Part shown: positions 1 to 12,144 of the stretch, piece by piece | Layout: each line of letters opens with the position of its first letter | How positions within the stretch are numbered: the stretch's first letter is position 1 | Source: Calliopsis andreniformis | Taxonomy: Eukaryota; Arthropoda; Insecta; Hymenoptera; Andrenidae | Direction of reading: 5' to 3' | Assembly: GCF_051401765.1 (NCBI RefSeq) | Contig: NW_027480422.1 | Coordinates: 24,880,001 to 24,944,000 of the forward strand | DNA: 64,000 nucleotides | Notes under the pieces: model-generated | The model's database searches: none | What the model was told of the DNA's origin: nothing | What the model saw: only the letters and a program-made list of their open reading frames with translations | Position numbers and translations under genes: made by a program

Positions 1-1192
1 TTTATTGTATTTTATGCCTCCGGCGTTGACTTCTAAGTCCCTAGCTATTCGATCTGGTGGAGCAACGCCCTGGAGTTAAGCCAAGGCTGCCCGGAACGTA
101 GAAATGGCCATAACTTTAACACTGGTTGCAATTATTCGTTCTACACAATGAAAAAACTGTTCTATTTATTTTGTATTTCATGATTCGGGCGTTGACTTCT
201 AAGGCCCTAACTATTCGATCTGGTGGTGCAACGCCCTACAGTTAAGCCTAGGTTGCCCGGAACGTAGAAATGACCTTTGCTTTCACACTGTTTGCAAATA
301 TACATTATATACGATGGAAATGCTGTTGTATTTATATTGTATTTTATGCTTCTGGCCTTGACTTCTTAGGCCCTAACTATTCGATCTGGTGTAAGTACGC
401 CCTAGAGTGAAGCCTAGGTTGCCCGGAACGTAGAAATGACCTTTACTTTTGCACTGTTTGCAAATATACATTATATACGATGGAAAAGCTGTTGTATTTA
501 TATTGTATTTTATGCTTCTGGCATTGACTTCTAAGGCCCTAACTATTCGATGTGGTGGAGGAACGCCCTAGAGTGAAGCCTAGGTTGCCCGGAACGTAGA
601 AATGACCATTACCTTCACACTGCTTGCAATTATACATTTTATACCATGGAAAAACTGTTGTACGTACGGTGTATTATATTCTTCTGGTGCTGAATTCTAA
701 GTCCCTAGCTATTCAACCTGGTGGAGCAACGCCCTAGAGTGTAGCCTAGGTTACCCGGAACGTAGAAATGACCTGTACTTTCACACAGGTTGGAGTTATT
801 CCTGTTCTACGATGGAAAAACTGTTGCATTTTTATTGTATTTAATGATTCTGGCGTTGTATTCAAAGTCCCTAACTATTCGATCTGGTGAAGCAACGCCC
901 TATAGTTGAGCCTAGGTTGCCCGTAACGTAGAAATGACAATAACTTTCACACTGGTTGCAACTATTCGTTTCATATGATTTAAAGGCTGTTGTATTTATA
1001 TTGTATTTTATGCTTCTGGCGTTGACTTCTAAGGCCCTAACTATTCGATCTGGTGGAGCAACGCCCTAGAGTGAAGCCTAGGTTGCTCGGAACGTAAAAA
1101 TGACCATCACCTCCACACTGGTTGCAATTATTCCTGTTATACGGTGGGAAAACTGTTGTATTTTTTTGCATTTTATGCTTCTGGCGTTGACT
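1..1192 (+). repeat. Seven-monomer block, copy 1 (partner 10,953-12,144)
   Basis: This block matches 10,953-12,144 at a constant offset of 10,952, about 66 monomers. Diagnostic oddities are shared: the GTGTAAGTACG variant near 390, TGTACGTACGGTGTATTATA near 660 and the run of seven T near 1162. The match stops at 1192/12,144, where GTTGACT is followed by different monomer types. Its left boundary lies outside the window. The near-identity implies a recent copy event within the array. Confidence 0.88.
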
Positions 1193-2230
1193 ACCTGGGC
1201 CCTAACTATTTTATCTGGAGGAGCAACGCCCTAGAGTGAAGCCTAGGTTGCCCGGAGTGCAGAAATGACCATAACTTTCACACTGGTGGCAATTATTCCT
1301 GTTATACGATGGACAAACTGTTGGATCTTTAATGTACTTTATGCTTCTGGCGTTGACTTCTAAGGCCCTATGTATTCGATCTGGTGGAGCAACGCCCTAG
1401 AGTGAAGCATAGGTTGCCCGGAAGGTAGAAATCGCAATCACCTTCACTCTGGTTGCAATCGTTCCTGGTATACGGTAGAAAAACTGTTGTACTTTTATTG
1501 TATTTTATGCTTCTGTCGTTGACTTCTAAGGCCGTAGCTATACGATTTGGAGGAGCAACGGCCTAGAGTAAAGCCTAGGGTGCCCGGAACGTAGAAATGA
1601 CCATCACTTTCACACTGGTTGCAATTATTCCTGTTATACAAAGTAAAAACTTCTGTATTTATATTGTATTTTATGTTTCCGGCGTTGACCTCTAAGGCCT
1701 TAACTATTCGTTCTGGTGGAACAACGCCCTAGGGTGGAGCCTAGGTTGCCCGGAACGTAGAAATGAACATTACTTTCACACTGGTTGCAATTATTCCTGT
1801 TATACAATGTAAAAGCTTCTGTATTTATATTGTATTTTATGCTTCCGGCGTTGACCTCTACGGCCCTAACTCTTCCATCTGGTGGAGCAATGCCTCAGAG
1901 TTAAGTCTAGGATGCCCGGAACGTAGAAATGGCCGTTACTTTCACAGTAGTTGCAATTATTCCTGTCATACGATGGAAAAACAGTTGCATATATATTGTA
2001 TTTTATGCTTCTGGCGTTGACTTCTTAGGCCCTAACTATTCGATCTGGTGGAGCAACGCCCTAGGGTGAAGCTTAGGTTGCACGGAACGTAGAAAAGACC
2101 ATTACCTTCACACTGGTTGCAATTATTCTTTTTATACAATGGAAAAACTAATGTATTTTTATTGTATTTTATGCGTCTGGAGTTGTTTTCTATGGCCCTA
2201 ACTATTCGACCTGGTGGCGCAACGCCCTAG
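1193..2230 (+). repeat. Satellite monomers between duplicated blocks
   Basis: About six ordinary forward monomers with no non-satellite sequence. Part of the stretch (about 1600-2065) resembles 4920-5385 and 7243-7706, the right-hand parts of the 17-mer higher-order units. The marker AATGTAAAAGCTTCTG appears at all three places. This places the ancestral right edge of the 17-mer unit just upstream of the present one. Confidence 0.8.
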
Positions 2231-2894
2231 AGTGAACCCTAGGTTGCCCGGAACGTAGAAATGACCATCACCTTCACTCTGGTTGCAATTATTCCTGTTA
2301 TACAGTGGAAAAACTGTTGTATTTTTATTGCATTTTATGCTTCGGGCGTTGACTTCTAGGGCCCTGACTGTTCGATATGCTGGAGCAACGCCCGTGAGTG
2401 AAGCCTAGGTTGCCCGCAACGTAGAAATGACCATAACTTTCACACTGGTTGAAATTATTCGTTTTATACGATGGAAAAGCTGTTGTATTTGTATTGTATT
2501 TTATGCTTCTGGCGTTGACTTCTTAGGCCCAAACTATTCGATCTGGTGGACCAACGCCCTAGAGTGAACCCTAGGTTGCCCGGAACGTAGAAATGACCAT
2601 CACCTTCACTCTGGTTGCAATTATTCCTGTTATACAGTGGAAAAACTGTTGTATTTTTATTGCATTTTATGCTTCGGGCGTTGACTTCTAGGGCCCTGAC
2701 TGTTCGATATGCTGGAGCAACGCCCGTGAGTGAAGCCTAGGTTGCCCGCAACGTAGAAATGACCATAACTTTCACACTGGTTGAAATTATTCGTTTTATA
2801 CGATGGAAAAGCTGTTGTATTTGTATTGTATTTTATGCTTCTGGCGTTGACTTCTTAGGCCCAAACTATTCGATCTGGTGGACCAACGCCCTAG
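2231..2894 (+). repeat. Tandem dimer duplication (332 bp x 2)
   Basis: Bases 2231-2562 and 2563-2894 appear identical by eye. Each copy holds two distinguishable monomers: one with CAGTGGAAAAACTG and CGATATGCTGGAGCAACG, the other with GGTTGAAATTATTCG and GGCCCAAACTATTCG. The second copy is also the first two monomers of the 17-mer unit starting at 2563, so the dimer was doubled at the edge of that unit. A diverged relative of the dimer is found at about 3551 and 6373. Confidence 0.9.
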
Positions 2895-5384
2895 AGTGAA
2901 GCCGAGGTTGCACGGAACGCAGAAGTGACCATACCTTTCACACTGGTTGCAATTATTCCTGTTATACGATGGAAAAACAGTTGTATCTTTCTTGTATTTT
3001 ATGCTTCGGGCGTTGACTTCTATGGCCCTACCTACTCGATCTGGTGGAGCAACGCCATAGAGTCAAGCCTAGGTTGCCCGGAACGTAGAAATGACCGTTA
3101 CTTTCAAAAAGTTTGCAATTACTCATTTTGTACGATTGAAAAGCTGTTTTATTTATATTGTACTTTATGCTTCTGGCGTTGACTTCTAAGGCCGTAGCTA
3201 TTCGATGTGGTGGAGTAACGCCCTAGAGTGAAGCCTAGGTTGCCGGAACGTAGAAATGACCATTATTTACACAATGGTTGCAATTATTCCAGTTGTACGA
3301 TGGAAAAACTGTTGTATTTATATTGTATTTTATGCTTCTGGCGTTGACTTCTAAGGCAGTATCTATTCGATCTGGTGTAGCAACGCCCTAGAGTGAAGCC
3401 TAGGTTGCCCGGAACGTAGAAACGACCATAACTTTCACACTGGTTGGTATTACTCGTTTTATAGGATGGAGAAACTGTTGTACTTATATTGTATTTTATT
3501 CCTCTTGCGTTGTATTCTAAATCCCTAGCTATTCGATCTGGTGGATCAACGCCCTAGGGTGAACCCTAGGTTGCCAGGAACTTAGAAATGACCATCACCT
3601 TCATTCTGGTTGCAATTATTCCTGTTATACAGTGGAAAAACTGTTGTATTTTTATTGCATTTTATGCTTCGGGCGTTGACTTCTAGGGCCCTGACTGTTC
3701 GATATGCTGGAGCAACGCCCGGGAGTGAAGCCTAGGTTGCCTGCAACGTAGAAATGACCATAACTTTCTCACTGGTTGCTATTATTCGTTTTATACGATG
3801 AAGAAACTGTTGTACTTATAATGTGTTTTATTCCTCTGGCGTTGTATTCTAAATCCCTAGCTATTCGATCTGGTGGATCAACGCCCTAGAGTGAAGCCTA
3901 GGTAGCCCGAAACGTAGAAATGACAATTACTTTCACACTGGTTGCAATTATTCATGTTATACGATGGAAAAGATGTTGTATTTTTATTGTATTTTATGCT
4001 TCTGGCGTTGTCTTCTAAGGTCCTCTCTATTCGATCTTGTGGGGCAACGTCCAAAAGTGATGCCTAGGTTGCCCGGAACGTAGAAATGATTATAACTTTC
4101 ACACTGGTTGCTATTATTCGTTTTATACGATGGAAAAACTGTTGTTCTCATACTGTATTTTATTCTTCTGGCGTTGAATTCTAAATCTCTAGCTATTCGA
4201 TCTGGAGGAGCAACGCCCTAGAGAGAATCCTAGGTTGCCCGAAACGTAGAAATGACCATTACTTTCACAGTGGTTGCAATCACTCCTGTTATAAGATGAA
4301 AAAACTGATGCATTTTTATTGCATTTTCAGCTTCGGGCGTTGTCTTCTATGGCCCTAACTATTCGACCTGGTGGAGCAAGGCCCTAGAGTTAAGCCTAGG
4401 TTGCCCGGAACGTAGAAGTGACCATTGCTTTCACACTGGTTGCAATTATTCCTGTTATACTATGGAAAAACTGTTGTACTTTTATTGTATTTTATGCTTC
4501 TATCGTTCAATTCTAAGTCCGTAGCTATTCGATTTGGTGGAGCAACGCCCCAGAGTGAAGCCTAGGTTGCCCGGAACGTAGAAATGTACCACTACATTCA
4601 CACTGCTTGCAATTATTCATTTTACACGATGGAAAAACTGTTGTACTTATATTGTATTTTATCTTTCTGGTGTTGAGTTCTAAATCCCTAGCTATTCGAT
4701 CTGGTGGAGCAACGCCCTAGAGAGAATCCTAGGTTGCCCGAAACGTAGAAATGACCATTACTTTCACACTGGTTGCAATCATTCCTGTTATAAGATGAAA
4801 AGACTGATGCATTTTTATTGTATTTTAAGCTTCGGGCGTTGTCTTCTAAGGCCCTAACTATTCGACCTGGTGGAGCAAGGCCCTAGAGTTAAGTCTGGGA
4901 TGCCCGGAACATAGAAATGGCCATTACTTTCACACTGGTTGCAATTATTCCTGTTATACAAAGTAAAAACTTCTGTATTTATATTGTATTTTATGTTTCC
5001 GACGTTGACCTCTAAGGCCTTAACTATTCGTTCTGGTGGAACAACGCCCTAGAGTGGAGTCTAGGTTGCCCGGAACGTAGAAATGAACATTACTTTCACA
5101 CTGGTTGCAATTATTCCTGTTATACAATGTAAAAGCTTCTGTATTTATATTGTATTTTATGATTCCGACGTTGACCTCTAAGGCCCTAACTCTTCGATCT
5201 GGTGGAGCAATACCTCAGAGTTAAGTCTAGGATGCCCGGAACGTAGAAATGGCCGTTACTTTCACAGTGGTTGCAATTAATCCTGTCATACGATGGAAAA
5301 ACTGTTGTATATATATTGTATTTTATGCTTCTGGCGTTGACTTCTTAGGCCCTATCTATTCGATCTGGTGGAGCAACGCCCTAG
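2563..5384 (+). repeat. 17-monomer higher-order repeat, copy A
   Basis: The unit is 2822 bp, exactly 17 x 166, and is followed directly by copy B at 5385. Shared rare variants include the GCCGAGGTTGCACGG monomer (2902 and 5724), the TACCTACTCG variant and the TTCAAAAAGTTTGCAA variant. Within copy A two monomers about 499 bp apart (near 4231 and 4730) both match the single site at 7053 in copy B, so A carries three monomers that B lacks, either by gain here or loss there. Confidence 0.9.
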
Positions 5385-7706
5385 AGTGAACCCTAGGTTG
5401 CCCGGAACGTAGAAATGACCATCACCTTCACTCTGGTTGCAATTATTCCTGTTATACAGTGGAAAAACTGTTGTATTTTTATTGCATTTTATGCTTCGGG
5501 CGTTGACTTCTAGGGCCCTGACTGTTCGATATGCTGGAGCAACGCCCGTGAGTGAAGCCTAGGTTGCCCGCAACGTAGAAATGACCATAACTTTCACACT
5601 GGTTGAAATTATTCGTTTTATACGATGGAAAAGCTGTTGTATTTATATTGTATTTTATGCTTCTGGCGTTGACTTCTTAGGCTTAAACTATTCGATCTGG
5701 TGGACCAACGCCCTAGAGTGAAGCCGAGGTTGCACGGAACGCAGAAGTGACCATACCTTTCACACTGGTTGCAATTATTCCTGTTATACGATGGAAAAAC
5801 AGTTGTATCTTTCTTGTATTTTATGCTCCGGGCGTTGACTTCTATGGCCCTACCTACTCGATCTGGTGGAGCAACGCCATAGAGTCAAGCCTAGGTTGCC
5901 CGGAACGTAGAAATGACCGTTACTTTCAAAAAGTTTGCAACTACTCATTTTGTACGATTGAAAAGCTGTTTTATTTATATTGTACTTTATGCTTCTGGCG
6001 TTGACTTCTAGGGCCGTAGCTATTCGATGTGGTGGAGTAACGCCCTAGAGTGAAGCCTAGGTTGCCGGAACGTAGAAATGACCATTATTTACACAATGGT
6101 TGCAATTATTCCTGTTGTACGATGGAAAGACTGTTGTATTTATATTGTATTTTATGCTTCTGGCGTTGACTTCTAAGGCAGTATCTATTCGATCTGGTGT
6201 AGCAACGCCCTAGAGTGAAGCCTAGGTTGCCCGGAACGTAGAAACGACCATAACTTTCACACTGGTTGGTATTACTCGTTTTATACGATGGAGAAACTGT
6301 TGTACTTATATTGTATTTTATTCCTCTTGCGTTGTATTCTAAATCCCTAGCTATTCGATCTGGTGGATCAACGCCCTAGAGTGAACCCTAGGTTGCCAGG
6401 AACTTAGAAATGACCATCACCTTCATTCTGGTTGCAATTATTCCTGTTATACAGTGGAAAAACTGTTGTATTTTTATTGCATTTTATGCTTCGGGCGTTG
6501 ACTTCTAGGGCCCTGACTGTTCGATATGCTGGAGCAACGCCCGGGAGTGAAGCCTAGGTTGCCCGCAACGTAGAAATGACCATAACTTTCTCACTGGTTG
6601 CTATTATTCGTTTTATACGATGAAGAAACTGTTGTACATATAATGTGTTTTATTCCTCTGGCGTTGTATTCTAAATCCCTAGCTATTCGATCTGGTGGAT
6701 CAACGCCCTAGAGTGAAGTCTAGGTAGCCCGAAACGTAGAAATGACAATTTCTTTCACACTGGTTGCAATTATTCATGTTATACGATGGAAAAGATGTTG
6801 TATTTTTATTGTATTTTATGCTTCTGGCGTTGTCTTCTAAGGTCCTCTCTATTCGATCTTGTGGGGCAACGTCCAAAAGTGATGCCTAGGTTGCCCGGAA
6901 CGTAGAAATGACTATAACTTTCACACTGGTTGCTATTATTCGTTTTATACGATGGAAAAACTGTTGTTCTCCTACTGTATTTTATTCTTCTGGCGTTGAA
7001 TTCTAAATCCCTAGCTATTCGATCTGGTGGAGCAACGCCCTAGAGAGAATCCTAGGTTGCCCGAAACGTAGAAATGACCATTACTTTCACACTGGTTGCA
7101 ATCATTCCTGTTATAAGATGAAAAAACTGATGCATTTTTATTGTATTTTAAGCTTCGGGTGTTGTCTTCTAAGGCCCTAACTATTCGACCTGGTGGAGCA
7201 AGGCCCTAGAGTTAAGTCTGGGATGCCCGGAACATAGAAATGGCCATTACTTTCACACTGGTTGCAATTATTCCTGTTATACAAAGTAAAAACTTCTGTA
7301 TTTATATTGTATTTTATGTTTCCAGCGTTGACCTCTAAGGCCTTAACTATTCGTTCTGGTGGAACAACGCCCTAGAGTGGAGTCTAGGTTGCCCGGAACG
7401 TAGAAATGAACATTACTTTCACACTGGTTGCAATTATTCCTGTTATACAATGTAAAAGCTTCTGTATTTATATTGTATTTTATGATTCCGACGTTGACCT
7501 CTAAGGCCCTAACTCTTCGATCTGGTGGAGCAATACCTCAGAGTTAAGTCTAGGATGCCCGGAACGTAGAAATGGCCGTTACTTTCACAGTAGTTGCAAT
7601 TAATCCTGTCATACGATGGAAAAACTGTTGTATATATATTGTATTTTATGCTTCTGGCGTTGACTTCTTAGGCCCTATCTATTCGATCTGGTGGAGCAAC
7701 GCCCTC
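5385..7706 (+). repeat. Higher-order repeat copy B, 14 monomers
   Basis: The copy matches copy A at offset 2822 from 5385 to about 7050, and at offset 2323 from about 7004 to 7706. The change of offset equals three monomers. It ends where GAGCAACGCCCT is followed by C instead of A and the next monomer is unrelated in type. Point differences from copy A are few, indicating a young duplication. Confidence 0.88.
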
Positions 7707-10700
7707 GAGTGAAGCCTGGGTTGCCGAGAACGTCGAAATGACCATTACTTTCACACTGTTTGCAATTATTCATTTCATAGAATGGAAAAACTGTTGTATT
7801 TATATTGTATTTTATGCTTCTTTCGTTGACTTCTGAGGCTGTAGTTATTCCACGTGGAGGAGGAACGCCCTAGGGTGAAGCCTAGGTTGCCCGGAACGTA
7901 GAAATGACCGTTACTTTCACAAAGTTTGCAATTAATCATTTTATACGATGAAAAAACTGTTTTATTTATATTGTATTTTATGCTTCTGGCGTTGACTTCT
8001 AAGGCCGTGGCTATTCGATGTGGTAGAGCAACGCCCTAGGGTGATGCCTAGGTTGCCCGGAACGTAGAAATGACCATCACCTTCACACTGTTTGCGATTA
8101 TTCATTTTATACGATGGTAACACTGTTGTACTTATGTTGTATTTTATTCTACTGGCGTTGAATTCTAAGTCCCTAGCTATTCGATCTGGTGGAGCAACGC
8201 CCTAGAGTGAAGCCTAGGTTACCCGGAACGTAGAAATGACCAGTACTTTCACACTGGTTGCAATTATTCCTTTTATACGATGGAAAAACTGATGTATTTT
8301 TATTGTATTTTATGCTTCTGGCGTTGACTTCTAAGTCCCTAGCTATTCGATCTGGTGGAGCAACGCCCTCAGGCGAAGCCTAGGTTGCCCGGAACGTAGA
8401 AATGACCTGTAATTTCACACTGGTTGCAATTATTCCTGTTATACGATGGTAACACTGTTGTACTTATGTTGTATTTTATTCTACTGGCGTTGAATTCTAA
8501 GTCCCTAGCTATTCGATCTGGTGGAGCAACGCCCTAGAGTGAAGCCTAGGTTACCCGGAACGTAGAAATGACCAGTACTTTCACACTGGTTGCAATTATT
8601 CCTTTTATACGATGGAAAAACTGATGTATTTTTATTGTATTTTATGCTTCTGGCGTTGACTTCTAAGTCCCTAGCTATTCGATCTGGTGGAGCAACGCCC
8701 TCAGGCGAAGCCTAGGTTGCCCGGAACGTAGAAATGACCTGTAATTTCACACTGGTTGCAATTATTCCTGTTATACGATGGAAAAACTGTTGTACTTATG
8801 TTGTATTTTATGCTTCTGGCGTGGAATTCTAAGTCCCTAACTATTCGATCTGGTGGAGCAACGCCCAAGAGTGAAGCCTAGGTTGTCCCGAACGTAGAAA
8901 TGACCGTTACTTTCACAATGTTTGCAAATATACATTATATACGATGGAAAAGCTGTTGTGTTTATATTGTATTTTATGCTTCTGGCGTTGACTTCTTAGG
9001 CCCTAACTATTTGATCTGGTGGAACACCGCCCTGTAGTGAAGCCTAGGTTGCCCGGAACGTAGAAATGACCTTAGCTTTCACACTGGTTGCAATTATTCC
9101 TGTTATACAAGGGAAAAACTGTTGTATTTATATTGTATTTTATGCTTCTGGCACTGACTTCTGAGGCCCTAACTATTCGATGTGGTCGAGAAACGCCCTA
9201 GAGTGAAGCCTAGGTTGCCCGGAACGTAGAAATGACCATCACCTTCACACTGTTTGCGATTATTCATTTTATACAATGGTAAAACTGTTGTACTTATGTT
9301 GTATTTTACTGTTCTGGCGTTGAATTCTAAGTCCCTAGCTATTCGATCTGGTGGAGCAACGCCCTAGAGTGAAGCCTAGGTTACCGGGAACGTAGAAATG
9401 ACCAGTACTTTCACACTAGTTGCAGTTATTCCTGTTATACAATGGAAAAATTGGTGCATTTTTATAGTATTTTATGCTTCTGGCGTTGTATTCAAAGTCG
9501 CTAACTATTCGATCTGGTGGAGGGACGCCCTGGAGTTAAGCCAAGGTTGCCCGGAACGTAGAAATGGCCATAACTTTAACACTGGTTGCAATTATTCGTT
9601 CTATACAATGAAAAAACTGTTCTATTTATTTTGTATTTCATGATTCGGGCGTTGACTTCTAAGGCCCTAACTATTCGATCTGGTGGTGCAACGCCCTACA
9701 GTTAAGCCTAGGTTGCCCGGAACGTAGAAATGACCTTTGCTTTCACACTGTTTGCAAATATACATTATATACGATGGAAAAGCTGTTGTATTTATATTGT
9801 ATTTTATGCTTCTGGCGTTGACTTCTTAGGCCCAAACTATTTGATCTGGTGGCGCATCGCCCTGCAGTGAAGCCTAGGTTGCCCGGAACGTAGAAATGAC
9901 CATAGCTTTCACACTGATTGCAATTATTCCTTATATACAAGGGAAAAACTGTTGTATTTATATTGTATTTAATGCTTCTGGCGTTGACTTCTTAAACCTA
10001 ACTATTCGATCTGGTGGAACAACGCCCTCGAGTGTAGCCTAGGTTGCCCGGAACGTAGAAATGACCTTTACTTTTGCACTGTTTGCTAATATACATTACA
10101 CACGATGGAAAAGCTGTTGTATTTATATTGTATTTTATGCTTCTGGCGTTGTCTTCTTAGGCCCTAACTATTCGGTCTGGTGGAGCAATGCTCTAGAGTA
10201 ATGCCTAGGTTGCCATGAACGTAGAAATGACCATTACCTTCACACTGCTTGCAATTATACATTTTACACGATGGAAAAACTGTTATACTTATGTTGTGTT
10301 TTATTCTTCTGGCGTTGAATTCTAAGTCCCTAGCTATTCGATCTGGCGGGGGAACGCCCTAGAGTGAAGTCTAGGTTACCCGGAGCATAGAAATGACCAG
10401 TACTTTCACACTGGTTGCAGCTATCCTGTTAAACGATGGAAAAACTGTTGCATTTTTATTGTATTTTATGCTTCTGGCGTTGTATTCACAGTCCCTAACT
10501 ATTCGATCTGGTGGAACAACGCCCTGGAGTTAAGCCTAGGTTGCCCGGAACGTAGAAATGACCATAGCTTTCACACTGGTTGCAATTATTCCTTATATAC
10601 AAGGGAAGTACTGTTGTATTTATATTGTATTTTATGCTTCTGGCACGGACTTCTGAGGCCCTAACTATTCGATGTGGTGGAGAAACGCCCTAGAGTGAAG

Positions 10701-10952
10701 CCTAGGTTGCCCGGAACGTAGAAATGACCATCACCTTCACACTGTTTGCGATTATTCATTTTATACGATGGTAAAACTGTTGTACTTATGTTGTATATTA
10801 CTCTTCTGGCGTTGAATTCTAAGTCCCTAGCTACTCGATCTGGTGGAACAACGCCCTAGAGTGAAGCCTAGGTTACCCGGAACGTAGAAATGAACAGTAC
10901 TTTCACACTGGTTGAAGTTACTCCTCTTATGCAATGGAAAACCTGTTGCATT
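7707..10952 (+). repeat. Satellite block with local duplications
   Basis: About 20 forward monomers. It contains the tandem dimer at 8107-8777. A segment at about 9510-9820 resembles 11,000-11,310 at offset 1492, about nine monomers. It shares GGAGTTAAGCCAAGG and ACAATGAAAAAACTGTTCTA. The monomer with TATATACAAGGGAA recurs at about 9930 and 10,595. Nothing other than satellite is present. Confidence 0.85.
8107..8777 (+). repeat. Tandem dimer duplication (332 bp x 2)
   Basis: ACGATGGTAACACTG occurs at 8111 and 8443, 332 bp apart, and the sequence in between repeats almost perfectly. Each copy includes the AGGCGAAGCC variant (near 8371 and 8703) and the ATTCTACTGGCGTTG variant. The repeat ends when ACGATGG is followed by A rather than T near 8777. 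Confidence 0.9.
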
Positions 10953-12144
10953 TTTATTGTATTTTATGCCTCCGGCGTTGACTTCTAAGTCCCTAGCTAT
11001 TCGATCTGGTGGAGCAACGCCCTGGAGTTAAGCCAAGGCTGCCCGGAACGTAGAAATGGCCATAACTTTAACACTGGTTGCAATTATTCGTTCTACACAA
11101 TGAAAAAACTGTTCTATTTATTTTGTATTTCATGATTCGGGCGTTGACTTCTAAGGCCCTAACTATTCGATCTGGTGGTGCAACGCCCTACAGTTAAGCC
11201 TAGGTTGCCCGGAACGTAGAAATGACCTTTGCTTTCACACTGTTTGCAAATATACATTATATACGATGGAAATGCTGTTGTATTTATATTGTATTTTATG
11301 CTTCTGGCCTTGACTTCTTAGGCCCTAACTATTCGATCTGGTGTAAGTACGCCCTAGAGTGAAGCCTAGGTTGCCCGGAACGTAGAAATGACCTTTACTT
11401 TTGCACTGTTTGCAAATATACATTATATACGATGGAAAAGCTGTTGTATTTATATTGTATTTTATGCTTCTGGCATTGACTTCTAAGGCCCTAACTATTC
11501 GATGTGGTGGAGGAACGCCCTAGAGTGAAGCCTAGGTTGCCCGGAACGTAGAAATGACCATTACCTTCACACTGCTTGCAATTATACATTTTATACCATG
11601 GAAAAACTGTTGTACGTACGGTGTATTATATTCTTCTGGTGCTGAATTCTAAGTCCCTAGCTATTCAACCTGGTGGAGCAACGCCCTAGAGTGTAGCCTA
11701 GGTTACCCGGAACGTAGAAATGACCTGTACTTTCACACAGGTTGGAGTTATTCCTGTTCTACGATGGAAAAACTGTTGCATTTTTATTGTATTTAATGAT
11801 TCTGGCGTTGTATTCAAAGTCCCTAACTATTCGATCTGGTGAAGCAACGCCCTATAGTTGAGCCTAGGTTGCCCGTAACGTAGAAATGACAATAACTTTC
11901 ACACTGGTTGCAACTATTCGTTTCATATGATTTAAAGGCTGTTGTATTTATATTGTATTTTATGCTTCTGGCGTTGACTTCTAAGGCCCTAACTATTCGA
12001 TCTGGTGGAGCAACGCCCTAGAGTGAAGCCTAGGTTGCTCGGAACGTAAAAATGACCATCACCTCCACACTGGTTGCAATTATTCCTGTTATACGGTGGG
12101 AAAACTGTTGTATTTTTTTGCATTTTATGCTTCTGGCGTTGACT
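10953..12144 (+). repeat. Seven-monomer block, copy 2 (partner 1-1192)
   Basis: This is the second copy of the window-start block at offset 10,952, with no clear difference seen at sampled landmarks. After 12,144 it continues into the marker dimer with TACGTTGCGCGG and CTCGTGAGACAACGTCC. That dimer also follows the equivalent block near 23.4 kb and 35.2 kb, so copy 2 preserves the commoner right-hand context and copy 1 the unusual one. Confidence 0.88.
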
